From Phycisphaeraceae bacterium (GTDB lineage Bacteria > Planctomycetota > Phycisphaerae > Phycisphaerales > UBA1924): a stretch of DNA of 57,150 nucleotides. The notes below the pieces were generated by a model. The model searched no databases. It saw nothing but the letters and a program-made list of their open reading frames with translations, and was not told the origin of the DNA. Made by a program: the position numbers and the translations under genes. This document shows positions 10,101 to 17,812 of the stretch, in pieces (position 1 is the stretch's first letter; every line of letters starts with the position of its first letter). Where the stretch lies: positions 1 to 57,150 of the forward strand of contig JAJTHN010000028.1 of assembly GCA_021297895.1 (NCBI GenBank), read 5' to 3'.

Positions 10101-10406
10101 GTCGTCAGGCCGCTGCTCTCTCTGGTCAAGGGCGATGCCTGCTCGCCAGCAGACATCGCCAACACCGACGGCGATACCTTCCTGACCGGCGGCGGCCCCG
10201 ACGGCACGATCGACAACGGCGACTTCACCGCGTTCTTCGGGGCCTTCTTCCTCACGGCCGGCGATCCGCTTCAGGTCCCCGCCGACATCGCCGACACCGA
10301 CGGCCTCACCGTGCTCAACGGCTCCGGCCCCGATGGGCAGGTGGACAACGGCGACTTCACCGCGTTCTTCGCGGCGTTCTTCCTGGGGTGCGATTCGCCC
10401 TCGTAG
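7182..10406 (+). CDS. large secreted beta-helix/VCBS protein with C-terminal dockerin-type repeats
   Basis: A 1074-residue secreted protein. An Arg-rich n-region leads to a signal peptide (RRIARMLASIAGLALATPALAQ, about residues 31-52). The next ~500 residues are beta-rich and Gly/Ala/Thr-rich with stacked turns, beginning with the W...NW motif seen in autotransporter-associated repeat proteins of Planctomycetes. Residues about 590-950 carry VCBS/FG-GAP-like motifs with putative calcium loops (DVNTDGLDDLIM, DIDQDGATDVVV, DVDGDADADLVF). Residues 985-1070 hold two dockerin-type units (ADIANTDGD...IDNGDFTAFFGAFF and ADIADTDGL...VDNGDFTAFFAAFF). GGAGG lies just upstream of 7182. The alternative start at 7287 would strip the positive n-region from the signal peptide, so I keep 7182. 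It is the first of three dockerin genes in a row. Confidence 0.85.
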   Translation: MRCGRTGEREQYRRGSGSTRRDTCAIPAHSRRIARMLASIAGLALATPALAQSNFWVSQANTASWFTNGNWSLNEPPNAGTDAIFDGRTGVVVPYQVNVPFQGAAARRLIIQSPRTIRYVFAPDVGVGLTLGATDTTAAPSLTLGTAATGPIIASFERATTPSGSPQTFVTGSRGVLGSVVGSNASLEVRSQGMRLNLSNRLSIGLSGAGTFKATSGGRLDTPTMLLGINAAGTGEVEVSGIGSRVNLSGVVGAPNDLIIGDAGAGKFSILNSGALTSDTLGTRGLTIGRQPGADGELNVAAATISLTGLSSVTIAQGGTARLNVTQSALASLQNLTTANIGLDPGSSAAIVVADPGSRLIFSGAVAMGNTGAGPFSTLLVREGALFQADTLDVRRGVVTLSDATITAESVLLQGRSVLTGQGTITGSVENLGLIDIAGNGNGVLNISGLLGTRRSDQGPMRVGRVLADLQGVNANDRIVLASPAALGGLLTVRISPTFTPLPTFTHDLLVSANPFLNEKFDVAYFPRLRTPLGRPSGQALKLTYIDAPPLTRGLNNVGQIGLTPLGEDINFSPSVVSALSPTPARALLRDVNTDGLDDLIMIVQDASNPTTAAGSLVVHLNLGSIGGVWQGFAPAGSAQAFSVATGIEPSGLALGDIDQDGATDVVVANAGGNSLSIFGNLGTGQMTLRSTVPVAGRPVDVALAPLNGSAPGNRLDIIAACESDDTIKAFAATALPGFSYGAGVSVSVGDAPRSVAGFNPDQDKDTGTHDITVANFTSSNVSVIRNTSIEGGALTLSVIQTIPVPGNPTRVLVPVLNTVGPGAGTPTIVTINSNALPTETTSVIVTNPDLGTVEAIPFSAASSLPAGAGPTDVTVADVDGDADADLVFLSDTTADGLAGMNVRVLRNDLITGASINAQLAFVTDDDFGAGLDPVALASGNLLLSSIMPGSGRDLAVIDRGALRGGPPLTPEPVVRPLLSLVKGDACSPADIANTDGDTFLTGGGPDGTIDNGDFTAFFGAFFLTAGDPLQVPADIADTDGLTVLNGSGPDGQVDNGDFTAFFAAFFLGCDSPS

Positions 10407-10511
10407 CGAGCGGCCCGCCGTCCCTTACCATCCCGCGGCGGCGCCGCCCGCGGCGCACAAACCGCCGGCACCCCCGCAGCATCCGTCCCGCTCAGGCCCA
10501 AGGAGAGAGAG

Positions 10512-11849
10512 ATGAGCCCCACGCGTGTGTTCCCATTGGCGGTGCTGATGCTCGCCGGCTCGGCGATGGCCCAGCCCGCCGCGATGCTCGCTCTGCCCGA
10601 GCCCGCCGTCGCGCTGTCGATCGATGGCGAACTGACGCTCGTGTCGCTCGCAACGGCGCAGGCCCCGGACTCCGGCCCGCTCGGCCTCCGCTTCCGCTGG
10701 GGCCGAGGCCAAGCACCCGCGGACGCGGCGAAGGTCGCGGAGTTTCCCGCGCTCGTGCCCGGCACGCGTGGCGTCGCCATGAGCGATGACGCGACCGCGA
10801 TCGTCGTCCGCGTCGGCACATCAATCTCGTTGTCGCGCCCCGGCTCAAGCCTGCCCCTGGGCAGCAGCCTGACGACCGACATCGCCGGCCTCAACGCCGA
10901 CGGCTCGATCATCGCAGGATCCACCGACCAAAGCGGCGAGCCGCGGGGCTTCGTTCGCGCAGCAGGCGCCTCCCTCGGGCCGACCGCCCTGCTGCCGCTT
11001 GCCGGCGATGATGAGTCGCTGGTCAACGCGATCTCGGGAGATGGCCTCGTTTGCGTCGGCGTGAGCGACACCGGCCCCCGCAACCGCGCCGCGGCGGTTT
11101 CCTGGCTCGGGCCGTTCGTACCCGGAATGAGCATCGTGCCGAGCGTTGTGCCGGGGCTGCAGCCCGGCGTTGACAGCGAGGCGCTCGGCGTATCGCCCGA
11201 TGGCTCGACGATTGTCGGGCGCATCGGCGTTGATGCCGGGCCGGGGACGCAGACCACCGCGTTCATCTGGAACGCCAGCGCGGGCACAACGCTCATCACC
11301 ACTCCGTGCGGCGGCTCGGCTGGACGCGCGATCGCGGTCGATGCGTCGCTGGGCGGACGCGTGGTCGTCGGCACCGCGTGGTGCAGTCCGACGGGCCAGG
11401 CGCAAGCGCTCGTCTGGACCCGCCGCACCGGCGCGCTGCCGCTCGCCCAGATGCTGGCCAATGGCGGCGGGCCGAACTTCGCGAACGAGGATCTCGGCGA
11501 GGCCGTTGCCGTCTCTGGCGACGGGCTCACCATCGCGGGACGAACGACATCAACACTCGGCGGGCCCGCGCAGGGCTGGGTCGCGCATATCCCGAGGCTG
11601 CTGACCTGCTCACCCGCGGATGTCGCCGACACCGATGGACTCACCGGCTTCGACGGCGGCGGGCCCGATGGCTCGGTGGACAACGGTGACTTTCAGGCTT
11701 TCTTCAGCGCGTTCTTCCTGCCCGATGACGCGATGGCTCGCCTCGCGGCCGATGTCGCCAACACCGACTCCGACCCCACACCAGACGGCAGCATCGACAA
11801 CGGCGACTTTCAAGCCTTCTTCGTCGCGTTCTTCTCCCCGTGTGATTGA
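10512..11849 (+). CDS. secreted HAF-like repeat protein with dockerin-type repeats
   Basis: A 445-residue protein with a clear signal peptide (FPLAVLMLAGSAMAQ). The body contains repeats of the type GLNADGSIIAG, AISGDGLVCVGVSD, GVSPDGSTIVGRIG and AVSGDGLTIAGR. Each is an (S/A)xDGxxIxG unit as in the 'HAF' extracellular beta-propeller-like repeats. From about residue 366 it has two dockerin-type units (ADVADTDG...VDNGDFQAFFSAFF and ADVANTDSD...IDNGDFQAFFVAFF). AAGGAGA precedes the ATG by about 7 nt. It lies 105 nt after the previous dockerin gene and 18 nt before the next, so an operon is likely. The partner of the dockerin-type units is unknown. Confidence 0.85.
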   Translation: MSPTRVFPLAVLMLAGSAMAQPAAMLALPEPAVALSIDGELTLVSLATAQAPDSGPLGLRFRWGRGQAPADAAKVAEFPALVPGTRGVAMSDDATAIVVRVGTSISLSRPGSSLPLGSSLTTDIAGLNADGSIIAGSTDQSGEPRGFVRAAGASLGPTALLPLAGDDESLVNAISGDGLVCVGVSDTGPRNRAAAVSWLGPFVPGMSIVPSVVPGLQPGVDSEALGVSPDGSTIVGRIGVDAGPGTQTTAFIWNASAGTTLITTPCGGSAGRAIAVDASLGGRVVVGTAWCSPTGQAQALVWTRRTGALPLAQMLANGGGPNFANEDLGEAVAVSGDGLTIAGRTTSTLGGPAQGWVAHIPRLLTCSPADVADTDGLTGFDGGGPDGSVDNGDFQAFFSAFFLPDDAMARLAADVANTDSDPTPDGSIDNGDFQAFFVAFFSPCD

Positions 11850-11867
11850 TGACTGGCGGAGTCTGTG

Positions 11868-12947
11868 ATGAATCGACACGTCGCACACCCAGTCCAGCTC
11901 GATCGCCCAGCCTTGCGCACGCTGGGGTTGACACTACCGCTCGTGCTCATCTGCGCTGGCGCACCGGCGGCCGTGGCGAGCACGCCGCTGATGACCCTTG
12001 AATCCTATGAGCGCCGGGTCACGGGCGGCGCATCGATGCGCATCGGCGCGATCACCATCCCCGCCACGCCCGTGTCGATCATCGAGACCAACCCCGGCGC
12101 ACCGCCGCTGACCGGCTCTCTCTCGGGCGTGTTCAACTTCGATGGCGCGGCGGTCACCGTCTGTCACCAGTCGCAGATCATCTCGCTCTCACCGCCCGCG
12201 GAGGTTTCGCCGGGCCTCTGGCGGCTCTCGTGCATCGCGCGTTCGTCGTGCTCACCATCGATGAGCGTGAACGTCGCAAACCCATCGCCGGAGTTCTCGG
12301 CGGCGACATCGCTGGACATGATCACGCAACTGACCTTCCGCGTAGCGCTCGCCGAGCGCAGCGTTCTGGACCTGGATCTGCTCGACGAACTGGCCGCGGA
12401 GCAATTGCTCTCGCCGGCCGATGTCGGGAGCGTCGATGGCGTGCTGACCTCGGTATGCACGTTCAGCACGGTCGCGGGCACGATCGCAACGGCGACTTTC
12501 GAGCGGCCGATCATCGGCTCGGTGACGCAGCCCCCGTTCACGCTCAGCAGCCAGACGACCGACCGCGCCTGGCACCTTCGGCCGGGGACCTACGACCTGC
12601 GCTGGACCGGCCGCGTGACGGGCTCGGCTCTGGCGCGCGGCGGGGTCATCACCGGTCCTCGCCGCGCGACCGGTGCGGGGCGTGTGCTGGGTGTGCTGAA
12701 CCTCAGCGCAGCGCAAACCGGCAGCCCCAGCGCCGACATCGCCACGACCGATGGCGAACCCGGTGGCGACGGTGTGATCGACAACGGCGACTTCTCGCTG
12801 TTTTTCCTGGCGTTCTTCGGCGACGCGACCGACCCCTCGCGGCTGTGGGCCGACATCGCAAACACCGACGGCGCGGCCACGCCCGACGGCGTGGTCGACA
12901 ACGGCGACTTCACGCGCTTCTTCGCCGACTTCTTCGCGCCGGTCTGA
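11868..12947 (+). CDS. secreted protein with C-terminal dockerin-type repeats
   Basis: A 359-residue protein with a signal peptide (GLTLPLVLICAGAPAAVAS). The central ~240 residues have a beta-rich composition with three or more cysteines (TVCHQSQ, LSCIARSSCSP, SVCTFST) that could form disulfides outside the cell; I do not recognise the domain. Two dockerin-type units follow (ADIATTDGE...IDNGDFSLFFLAFF and ADIANTDGA...VDNGDFTRFFADFF). A GTG at 11865 immediately precedes the ATG at 11868. Third in the dockerin run, with only 18 nt to the gene before it. It converges on an FKBP gene, and both stop codons fall inside one palindrome. Confidence 0.8.
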   Translation: MNRHVAHPVQLDRPALRTLGLTLPLVLICAGAPAAVASTPLMTLESYERRVTGGASMRIGAITIPATPVSIIETNPGAPPLTGSLSGVFNFDGAAVTVCHQSQIISLSPPAEVSPGLWRLSCIARSSCSPSMSVNVANPSPEFSAATSLDMITQLTFRVALAERSVLDLDLLDELAAEQLLSPADVGSVDGVLTSVCTFSTVAGTIATATFERPIIGSVTQPPFTLSSQTTDRAWHLRPGTYDLRWTGRVTGSALARGGVITGPRRATGAGRVLGVLNLSAAQTGSPSADIATTDGEPGGDGVIDNGDFSLFFLAFFGDATDPSRLWADIANTDGAATPDGVVDNGDFTRFFADFFAPV

Positions 12948-12960
12948 TCGGCCCGATCAG
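12944..12960. terminator. 17-nt palindrome spanning two convergent stop codons
   Basis: CTGATCGG (12944-12951) and CCGATCAG (12953-12960) are perfect inverted repeats around one C. The plus-strand gene's TGA (12945-12947) and the minus-strand FKBP stop (12957-12959) both lie inside. No T-tract follows on either strand, so it would be at most a weak bidirectional stop or a transcript 3'-end hairpin. Confidence 0.35.
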
Positions 12961-13277
12961 CGCACGCCCAGCAGTTCGATCTCGAAGACCAGGTCGGACT
13001 TCGGCGGGATCGTCGGCGGCATGCCGTGCTCGCCGTAGGCCTTGCTCCAGTGGATCGTGAGCTTGCGCTTGCCGCCGACCTTCATCCCGGGGATGCCCTC
13101 CTGCCAGCCGACGATCAGGTCGCGCAGCGGGAAGTCGATGGGCGGGCCGCCGATGGACGAGTCGAATTCGGTCCCGTTGAGCAGGGTGCCGCGGTAGTGG
13201 ACCTTGACGGTGTGCTTGGCGGTGCAAACGGCGCCGGTGCCGACGACGAGGTCTTCGATGTTCACGCCTGTGGACAT
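12957..13277 (-). CDS. FKBP-type peptidyl-prolyl isomerase, cytoplasmic
   Basis: A single-domain FKBP of 106 residues that would isomerise Xaa-Pro bonds during folding. Family hallmarks are visible in order: VKVHYRGTLLNGTEFDSS, PIDFPLRDLIVGWQEGIPGMKVGGKRKLTI, then P-x-x-L-V-F-E-I-E-L (PKSDLVFEIELLGV). There is no signal peptide, so it should stay in the cytoplasm, unlike its neighbour. An in-frame start at 13334 would add 19 residues reading back into the terminator; AAGGAA before 13277 supports the shorter form. It lies downstream of a second FKBP gene but is separated from it by a terminator, so it may have its own promoter or depend on read-through. Confidence 0.92.
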   Translation of the reverse strand: MSTGVNIEDLVVGTGAVCTAKHTVKVHYRGTLLNGTEFDSSIGGPPIDFPLRDLIVGWQEGIPGMKVGGKRKLTIHWSKAYGEHGMPPTIPPKSDLVFEIELLGVR

Positions 13278-13320
13278 GATCGGTTCCTTGGCTTGAGCGT
13301 GCGGATGACAGACAACCGAG

Positions 13321-13353
13321 AAAAAAGCGGGCACGGCTCTGGCCGCGCCCGCT
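13321..13353 (-). terminator. rho-independent terminator between the two FKBP genes
   Basis: On the minus strand a 12-bp stem (one G-U pair; AGCGGGCGCGGC against GCCGTGCCCGCT) closes a CAGA loop and is followed directly by six T. This is a textbook intrinsic terminator about 27 nt after the stop of the upstream FKBP gene, and it should largely end that transcript. Confidence 0.8.
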
Positions 13354-13379
13354 CTGGGTGAATCATGAATCGTTCCGGC

Positions 13380-14225
13380 TCAGCGGCCGGGCTGCTGCTG
13401 ACCCGGCGGAACGAGGTTGCGAACGCCGACAACCTCGACCTCGATCGTCAGGTCGACGTTGCCCGGACGATCAACCTGCAGGCCCGGAGGCGTGACATTG
13501 AACGCGGCGGGGATGTTGATCTTCCGCTTGCCGCCGACCTTCATGCCCTTGAGGCCGAAGTCGATGCCCTGCATCTCACCCGGGAGCCAGATATAGGGCT
13601 GGCCGGGCTTGGTGGCCGCGACCTCGGTGCCGTCCTTGGTCTTGATGGTGTGCTGAGCCAGGACGATGGGGCGCGGGCCGACCTCTTCGCCATCGCCGAC
13701 CTTGATGTCTTCGGTGACCAGCGCGTCCTTGATCTCCACGATGAAGACCAGGTCGCTGTTGGCGGGAATGGTGCCGACCGCGCGGTCGCCGTAGCCGAGC
13801 GCCGCCGGAATGGTCAGGCGACGCATGCCGCCGACCTTCATGCCGGGCACGCCCTTCTGCCAGCCGGGGATGACGCCGTCAAGCGGGAACGCGGCGGGCT
13901 CGCCACGCTCGTATGAGGAGTCAAAGACCTTGCCGTCGGCCTTGAGCGTGCCGTGATAGTGCGCAACGACCGCGGCACCGGCCTTGATCTCGCCGCCTTC
14001 GCCGATCTTCAGGTCCTCGATGATGATGCCCTCGACCTCGGTCTTGTTCAGCACGGGCATGCCGTCGCCCGGGGCGGGCTTGGCAGCCGGGGCCGCGGGC
14101 GTCTCGGGCGCCGCAGCGGCGGGGGTGTTGGGCTTGGCGGCCCCGGCGGTGTCGTCGCTCAGCGCGCCGCCCGCAATTCCCGCCGCAAGAAACAACGCCA
14201 TGACATTCATCGACGAAACCAGCAT
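13380..14225 (-). CDS. exported tandem-FKBP peptidyl-prolyl isomerase
   Basis: A 281-residue exported protein: signal peptide (MNVMALFLAAGIAGGALS), Ala/Pro linker (about 27-50), a complete FKBP domain (about 55-160; AHYHGTLKADGKVFDSS, PLDGVIPGWQKGVPGMKVGG, ALGYGDRAVGTIPANSDLVF) and a second, divergent FKBP-like half (about 165-270; GMKVGGKRKINIPAAF). The first domain has the full sequence signature. The second lacks the Y-x-G-x-L and F-D-S-S elements, so it is probably structural or a chaperone part. Location would be periplasm or cell surface. GGAGG lies 4 nt before the ATG. It is followed by a strong terminator and then a cytoplasmic FKBP gene. Confidence 0.88.
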   Translation of the reverse strand: MLVSSMNVMALFLAAGIAGGALSDDTAGAAKPNTPAAAAPETPAAPAAKPAPGDGMPVLNKTEVEGIIIEDLKIGEGGEIKAGAAVVAHYHGTLKADGKVFDSSYERGEPAAFPLDGVIPGWQKGVPGMKVGGMRRLTIPAALGYGDRAVGTIPANSDLVFIVEIKDALVTEDIKVGDGEEVGPRPIVLAQHTIKTKDGTEVAATKPGQPYIWLPGEMQGIDFGLKGMKVGGKRKINIPAAFNVTPPGLQVDRPGNVDLTIEVEVVGVRNLVPPGQQQPGR

Positions 14226-14408
14226 GATGCCTCCGGGGTCAGTGTGATCAGACCGCGATTACGTGAGCCTGTTCTCGCGTTCGGACGCTGGATGTACCGA
14301 CATCGGCACACCTTCCCCGACGGCTCGCAACAGGGAACGCACTCTAGGGGCGCTGCCGAGCGCCCGCCGATGGCCACGGCTCCGCACCACCACGACGCGC
14401 AGATTCGC

Positions 14409-14414
14409 TACACT
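14409..14414 (+). promoter_or_regulatory. -10-like TACACT upstream of the rhodanese gene
   Basis: TACACT lies 34 nt before the ATG at 14449, giving a short leader with no clear Shine-Dalgarno sequence. It belongs to the same TAnnnT class as the boxes found next to other starts, but here the spacing allows an ordinary leader. Confidence 0.3.
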
Positions 14415-14448
14415 CACCGGGGCATCCATCTCGGCACACGGAACACCC

Positions 14449-15519
14449 ATGACCACCCACGCCCACGCGTTCTCCCTTGCACCGCGGACCCGCCGTTCGG
14501 CACTCGTCCGGCAGGCCCGCAGCTCGCTCGCGGCCGCGCTGGCCCTGACCCTCGCCGCCGCCGTTGGCTGCACGAGCTCGGGCGCGGGCAACGCCGAGCC
14601 CGCCCAGACCAACGCCGCGACCACCGCCGCGATGCAGCGGGCCATGCTCGCCGACGCGGCCCTGATGCAGCCCGATGAACTGGCCGCGCTGCTCGCCGAC
14701 CCGCAGACCGCTTCGCGCGTGGCGATCCTCGACACCCGCGCATCAGCAGACTTCCTGGCCTCGCACATCGTCGGGAGCCGATCGGTGGATCTGCCCGCAT
14801 GGACCGAGCGCTCCCGCCAGCAAGGCGGCTCGCTGCTCGGCGATGCGTCGGCCGTAGGTCAGTGGCAGGAGATCATCGACCCGCTCGGACTGCGCAGCGA
14901 TCACCGAATCGTGATCGTCGACGCCGGAGCGATGACCGACGCGGCGCGCGTGTGGTTCCTGCTCCAGTGTTTCGGCGTGGAGAATGTCAGCGTGCTCGAT
15001 GGCGGATACAAGCAGGCGGGCCAGCGCCTGCCGCGGAACCTGATCATCCGCGGACCGGCGCGGACCGTTGAACCCGTCGCGCCGGAGAACCGCCTGACGC
15101 TCCGCGCCGGCGGCTCGCCGCTGGTCGAACTGGCGTTGAAGCAGGATGTGCTCGATGTCGCCACCGCGCCGGCCGAGCAACGCGGCGCGCAGGTCATCGA
15201 TGGCCGATCGTTCGCCGAGTTCGCCGGCACCGAGCGCATGAACAACCCTCGCGCGGGCCACATCCCCGGTGCGATCAGCGTGCCGCACGTCGAGGTGCTC
15301 GATCGCGCCGGCTTCATGCTCCCGCCCGAGTCTCTCCGCAAGCACTTCTCGCTCCGCGGCGTCGTGCCGGGCAAGCCGATCATCGTGCACTGCCAGGGCG
15401 GCGGACGCTCCTCGCTGTTGTCCCTGGCGCTGGTCCGCGCCGGGTACAGCCCGGTGAAGAACTACTACCTCTCATTCGCCGAGTGGGCGGCGGATGAGTC
15501 GTGCCCGCTGGAGAAGTAA
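14449..15519 (+). CDS. lipoprotein tandem rhodanese (sulfurtransferase)
   Basis: A 356-residue lipoprotein with an Ala-rich hydrophobic stretch ending AAAVGC (Cys41). It has two rhodanese domains. The first (about 80-185) has the fold landmarks (VAILDTRASADFLASHIVGSRSVDL, VSVLDGGYK) but no active Cys (IVIVDAGAMTDAAR). The second (about 230-350) has the CxxGxR-type loop IVHCQGGGRSS with the catalytic Cys at about 315. This is the usual thiosulfate/3-mercaptopyruvate sulfurtransferase plan, but membrane-anchored outside the cytoplasm. The open frame extends upstream to 14263, but the signal peptide sets the start. The sulfur acceptor is unknown. Confidence 0.85.
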   Translation: MTTHAHAFSLAPRTRRSALVRQARSSLAAALALTLAAAVGCTSSGAGNAEPAQTNAATTAAMQRAMLADAALMQPDELAALLADPQTASRVAILDTRASADFLASHIVGSRSVDLPAWTERSRQQGGSLLGDASAVGQWQEIIDPLGLRSDHRIVIVDAGAMTDAARVWFLLQCFGVENVSVLDGGYKQAGQRLPRNLIIRGPARTVEPVAPENRLTLRAGGSPLVELALKQDVLDVATAPAEQRGAQVIDGRSFAEFAGTERMNNPRAGHIPGAISVPHVEVLDRAGFMLPPESLRKHFSLRGVVPGKPIIVHCQGGGRSSLLSLALVRAGYSPVKNYYLSFAEWAADESCPLEK

Positions 15520-15600
15520 CGCCTCCGACCCCGGTCGCCCGCTGGCCGACCTCCCACTTCTCACACCCACGGCCCCACCCCCGACCGCGACGCGTCGCCC

Positions 15601-16632
15601 ATGTCCGATCGACCGACCCTGGCCATCACGCTCGGCGATCCGCAGGGCATCGGCCCCGAGATCGTTGCCAAAGCCCTGACCGACGCACGGGTACATAGCG
15701 CGTGCGAGCCGCTCATCGTCGGCTCGCCGATTCTGCTCCGTCGCACCGCGCAGCGGCTCGGGATCACGCTGCCGCGGCTCATCACCGATGCGCCCGATGG
15801 CGCTGCCGATGAACTGGCAAGCGTCGGCGACGAGGCGATGTTCCCGCCCTCGCCGGGGCCGACGGCCGCGGCCGGCGCGATGAGTTTTGCCTGGCTCGAG
15901 CGCGCGATCGCGCTGACCAAGGCCGGCCACGCGCAGGGCATCGTCACCGCGCCGATCGCCAAGGACAGTTGGCACATGGCCGGCGTTCGGTTCCCCGGAC
16001 ATACGGAGGTTCTGGCCGACCGCTTCGACAGCCCCCGCAGCGCGATGCTGTTCGAAGGCCCGAGCCTGCGCGTGGTGCTCGCGACGGTGCATATCGCGCT
16101 GGCCCGCGTGCCGCAGGTGCTGACGCGCCATCGCGTGCTCGAGTCCATCCGCCTTGCGCACGAGGCCTGCGTGGAACTCGGCACATCGCGTGCGGGCTCG
16201 CCGCCCCGCATCGGCGTCGCGGCGATCAACCCGCACGCGGGCGAGGGCGGGCTCTTCGGTGATGATGACGACCGCCTCGTCGTTCCCGCCGTCGCCGACG
16301 CCCGCGCCCTGGGCATCGACGCCGACGGTCCGGTGCCCGGCGATGTCGTGTTCCTCCGCGCGGTCAACGGTCGCTACGACGCCGTCGTGGCGATGTACCA
16401 CGACCAGGGCCTCATCCCCGTGAAGCTGCTCGACCGCGCACGGAGCATCAACGTCACCATCGGCCTGCGATGGCACGGCCGACGCGTCGTCCGCACCAGC
16501 CCGGCGCACGGCACGGCGTTCGACATCGCCGGCGCCCGCGCCGCGACGCCCGGAGGCGATGCGAATCCCGAGAGCATGATCGAGGCCATTCTGCTGGCCG
16601 CGAAACTCGCGGCCAGCGCGGTCAACCCTTGA
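15601..16632 (+). CDS. pdxA: 4-hydroxythreonine-4-phosphate dehydrogenase
   Basis: NAD-dependent oxidation of 4-phosphohydroxy-L-threonine in the DXP-dependent route to pyridoxal phosphate. Length is 343 residues, typical. Signatures in order: ITLGDPQGIGPEI at the start, TAPIAKDSWHMAGVRFPGHTE (metal His at about 134), NPHAGEGGLFGDDD, AMYHDQGLIPVKLL (metal His at about 267) and RTSPAHGTAFDIAG (metal His at about 302). The three metal-binding histidines and the substrate-binding segment are intact. No other pyridoxine gene is in the window. Its last 11 nt overlap, on the opposite strand, the 3' end of the interrupted permease gene. Confidence 0.95.
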   Translation: MSDRPTLAITLGDPQGIGPEIVAKALTDARVHSACEPLIVGSPILLRRTAQRLGITLPRLITDAPDGAADELASVGDEAMFPPSPGPTAAAGAMSFAWLERAIALTKAGHAQGIVTAPIAKDSWHMAGVRFPGHTEVLADRFDSPRSAMLFEGPSLRVVLATVHIALARVPQVLTRHRVLESIRLAHEACVELGTSRAGSPPRIGVAAINPHAGEGGLFGDDDDRLVVPAVADARALGIDADGPVPGDVVFLRAVNGRYDAVVAMYHDQGLIPVKLLDRARSINVTIGLRWHGRRVVRTSPAHGTAFDIAGARAATPGGDANPESMIEAILLAAKLAASAVNP

Positions 16633-17812
16633 AGACCATCGCCGGCTCGATCCGCAGCACGGCCCACGCGCTCAGCGTCGCCGCGATGGTCGTCACCGTC
16701 AACGAGAGCGTGCCGACGGCGATCGGTGTGATCGGCAGAATCCGGAACGGGAACCCGCCCTGCGCCAGGAGCGTGCCGATGATCGCTCACACGCCGATGC
16801 CCAGGCCGAACCCGACCGCGCCGGCAAAGAGCGACTGCGACACGACCATGGACATCAGCCGGACCGGCGTCGCGCCGATCGCCCGCAGAGTCGCGTAGTA
16901 GCGGGCGTTCTCACGCGTGAACATGTACAGCATGAGCCCCGTGATCGCCAGGCCCACGACCGCGGCGAAGGTCACCATGATCCCCACGTGAGATATGAAC
17001 TCGGCGTTCGCGAGGAACCACAGCACCGTATCGCGTCGGAACTCGCCGGCGGTTCGCGCCCGCAGGCCGGTGCTCCGCTCGATGTCCCGGGCCAGCAGCA
17101 CCAGATCCTGCCCCTGATCCGCACGAACAAGCACGAACGTCAGACGATGACGAATCGGCGGCAGAATGCGCGAGGCGTTGGAGTAGGTCATGTAGAACAC
17201 CGGCTGCGGATTGAAGCGCGGCGCACCGGCCACGACGCCGCGAACGCGGACGCTGTGGTTGTTGGCCATGACCTCGTCCGCATCACGCATCGTGCGCGTG
17301 AGCACCTCCAGCCGCGGCGCACCGCGGGCCCACGAGTCCGCATCATCCATCGGCACAACAAGCTGGGCCCGAGTCCCCGCCGGATCGGCCAGCACCGCAT
17401 CGGGTGATCGGAGCAGTTCGGCGACCTCACGCGGCACGCTCTCGGGCACGCCGCGAAGCGTCGCATCATCCGCGCCGATGACATCCACACTGATAAACCG
17501 TCCGTGCGGCAAGCGCGTCGACACGCTCCCGACCGCCAGTCGCGTCGCCTCCGCCACGCCCGCGACCGATCGCACGCGATCGATCGCGGTCTCGGGAATG
17601 TTGATCGGCTGCGTAACCGTCTGGCACGCGGGGTCCATGACCCACACATCCGCGCAGGGGTTGTCGTCGATCAGCGCGTACGTGCGCGAGAGCATCCCCG
17701 CGAACATGCTCCCGACAAGCGTGGTCAGGAACGTCGTCACGGCGATTCCGAAGAGCACCCCAGCGTACTTGGCCAGATCACCCGTCAACATCGCGATCGC
17801 AACGCGGATCAT
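16622..17812 (-). pseudogene. FtsX/DevC-type ABC permease interrupted by one in-frame TGA
   Basis: The reading frame starts at 17812 (MIRVAIAMLTGDLAKYAG) and runs 341 codons to a TGA at 16787-16789. It then continues in the same frame for 54 codons to a second TGA at 16622-16624. The part beyond the first stop reads AIIGTLLAQGGFPFRIL..., then a membrane segment and a terminal RIEPAMVFKG, the normal end of FtsX-family permeases. So one base change, not a frameshift, separates it from a full 396-residue protein. The N-terminal segment, periplasmic MacB_PCD-like domain and the next two membrane helices (VGIMVTFAAVVGLAITGLM) are intact. Its ATG overlaps the regulator's stop (ATGA), so the two are co-translated. 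No ATPase or membrane-fusion gene is adjacent. A sequencing error or recoding cannot be excluded. Confidence 0.75.

Noticed and set aside
16787-16789. TGA as a selenocysteine codon in the permease
   Set aside because: The position is not a redox site in this family and no SECIS-like hairpin is evident just downstream; a point mutation is simpler.
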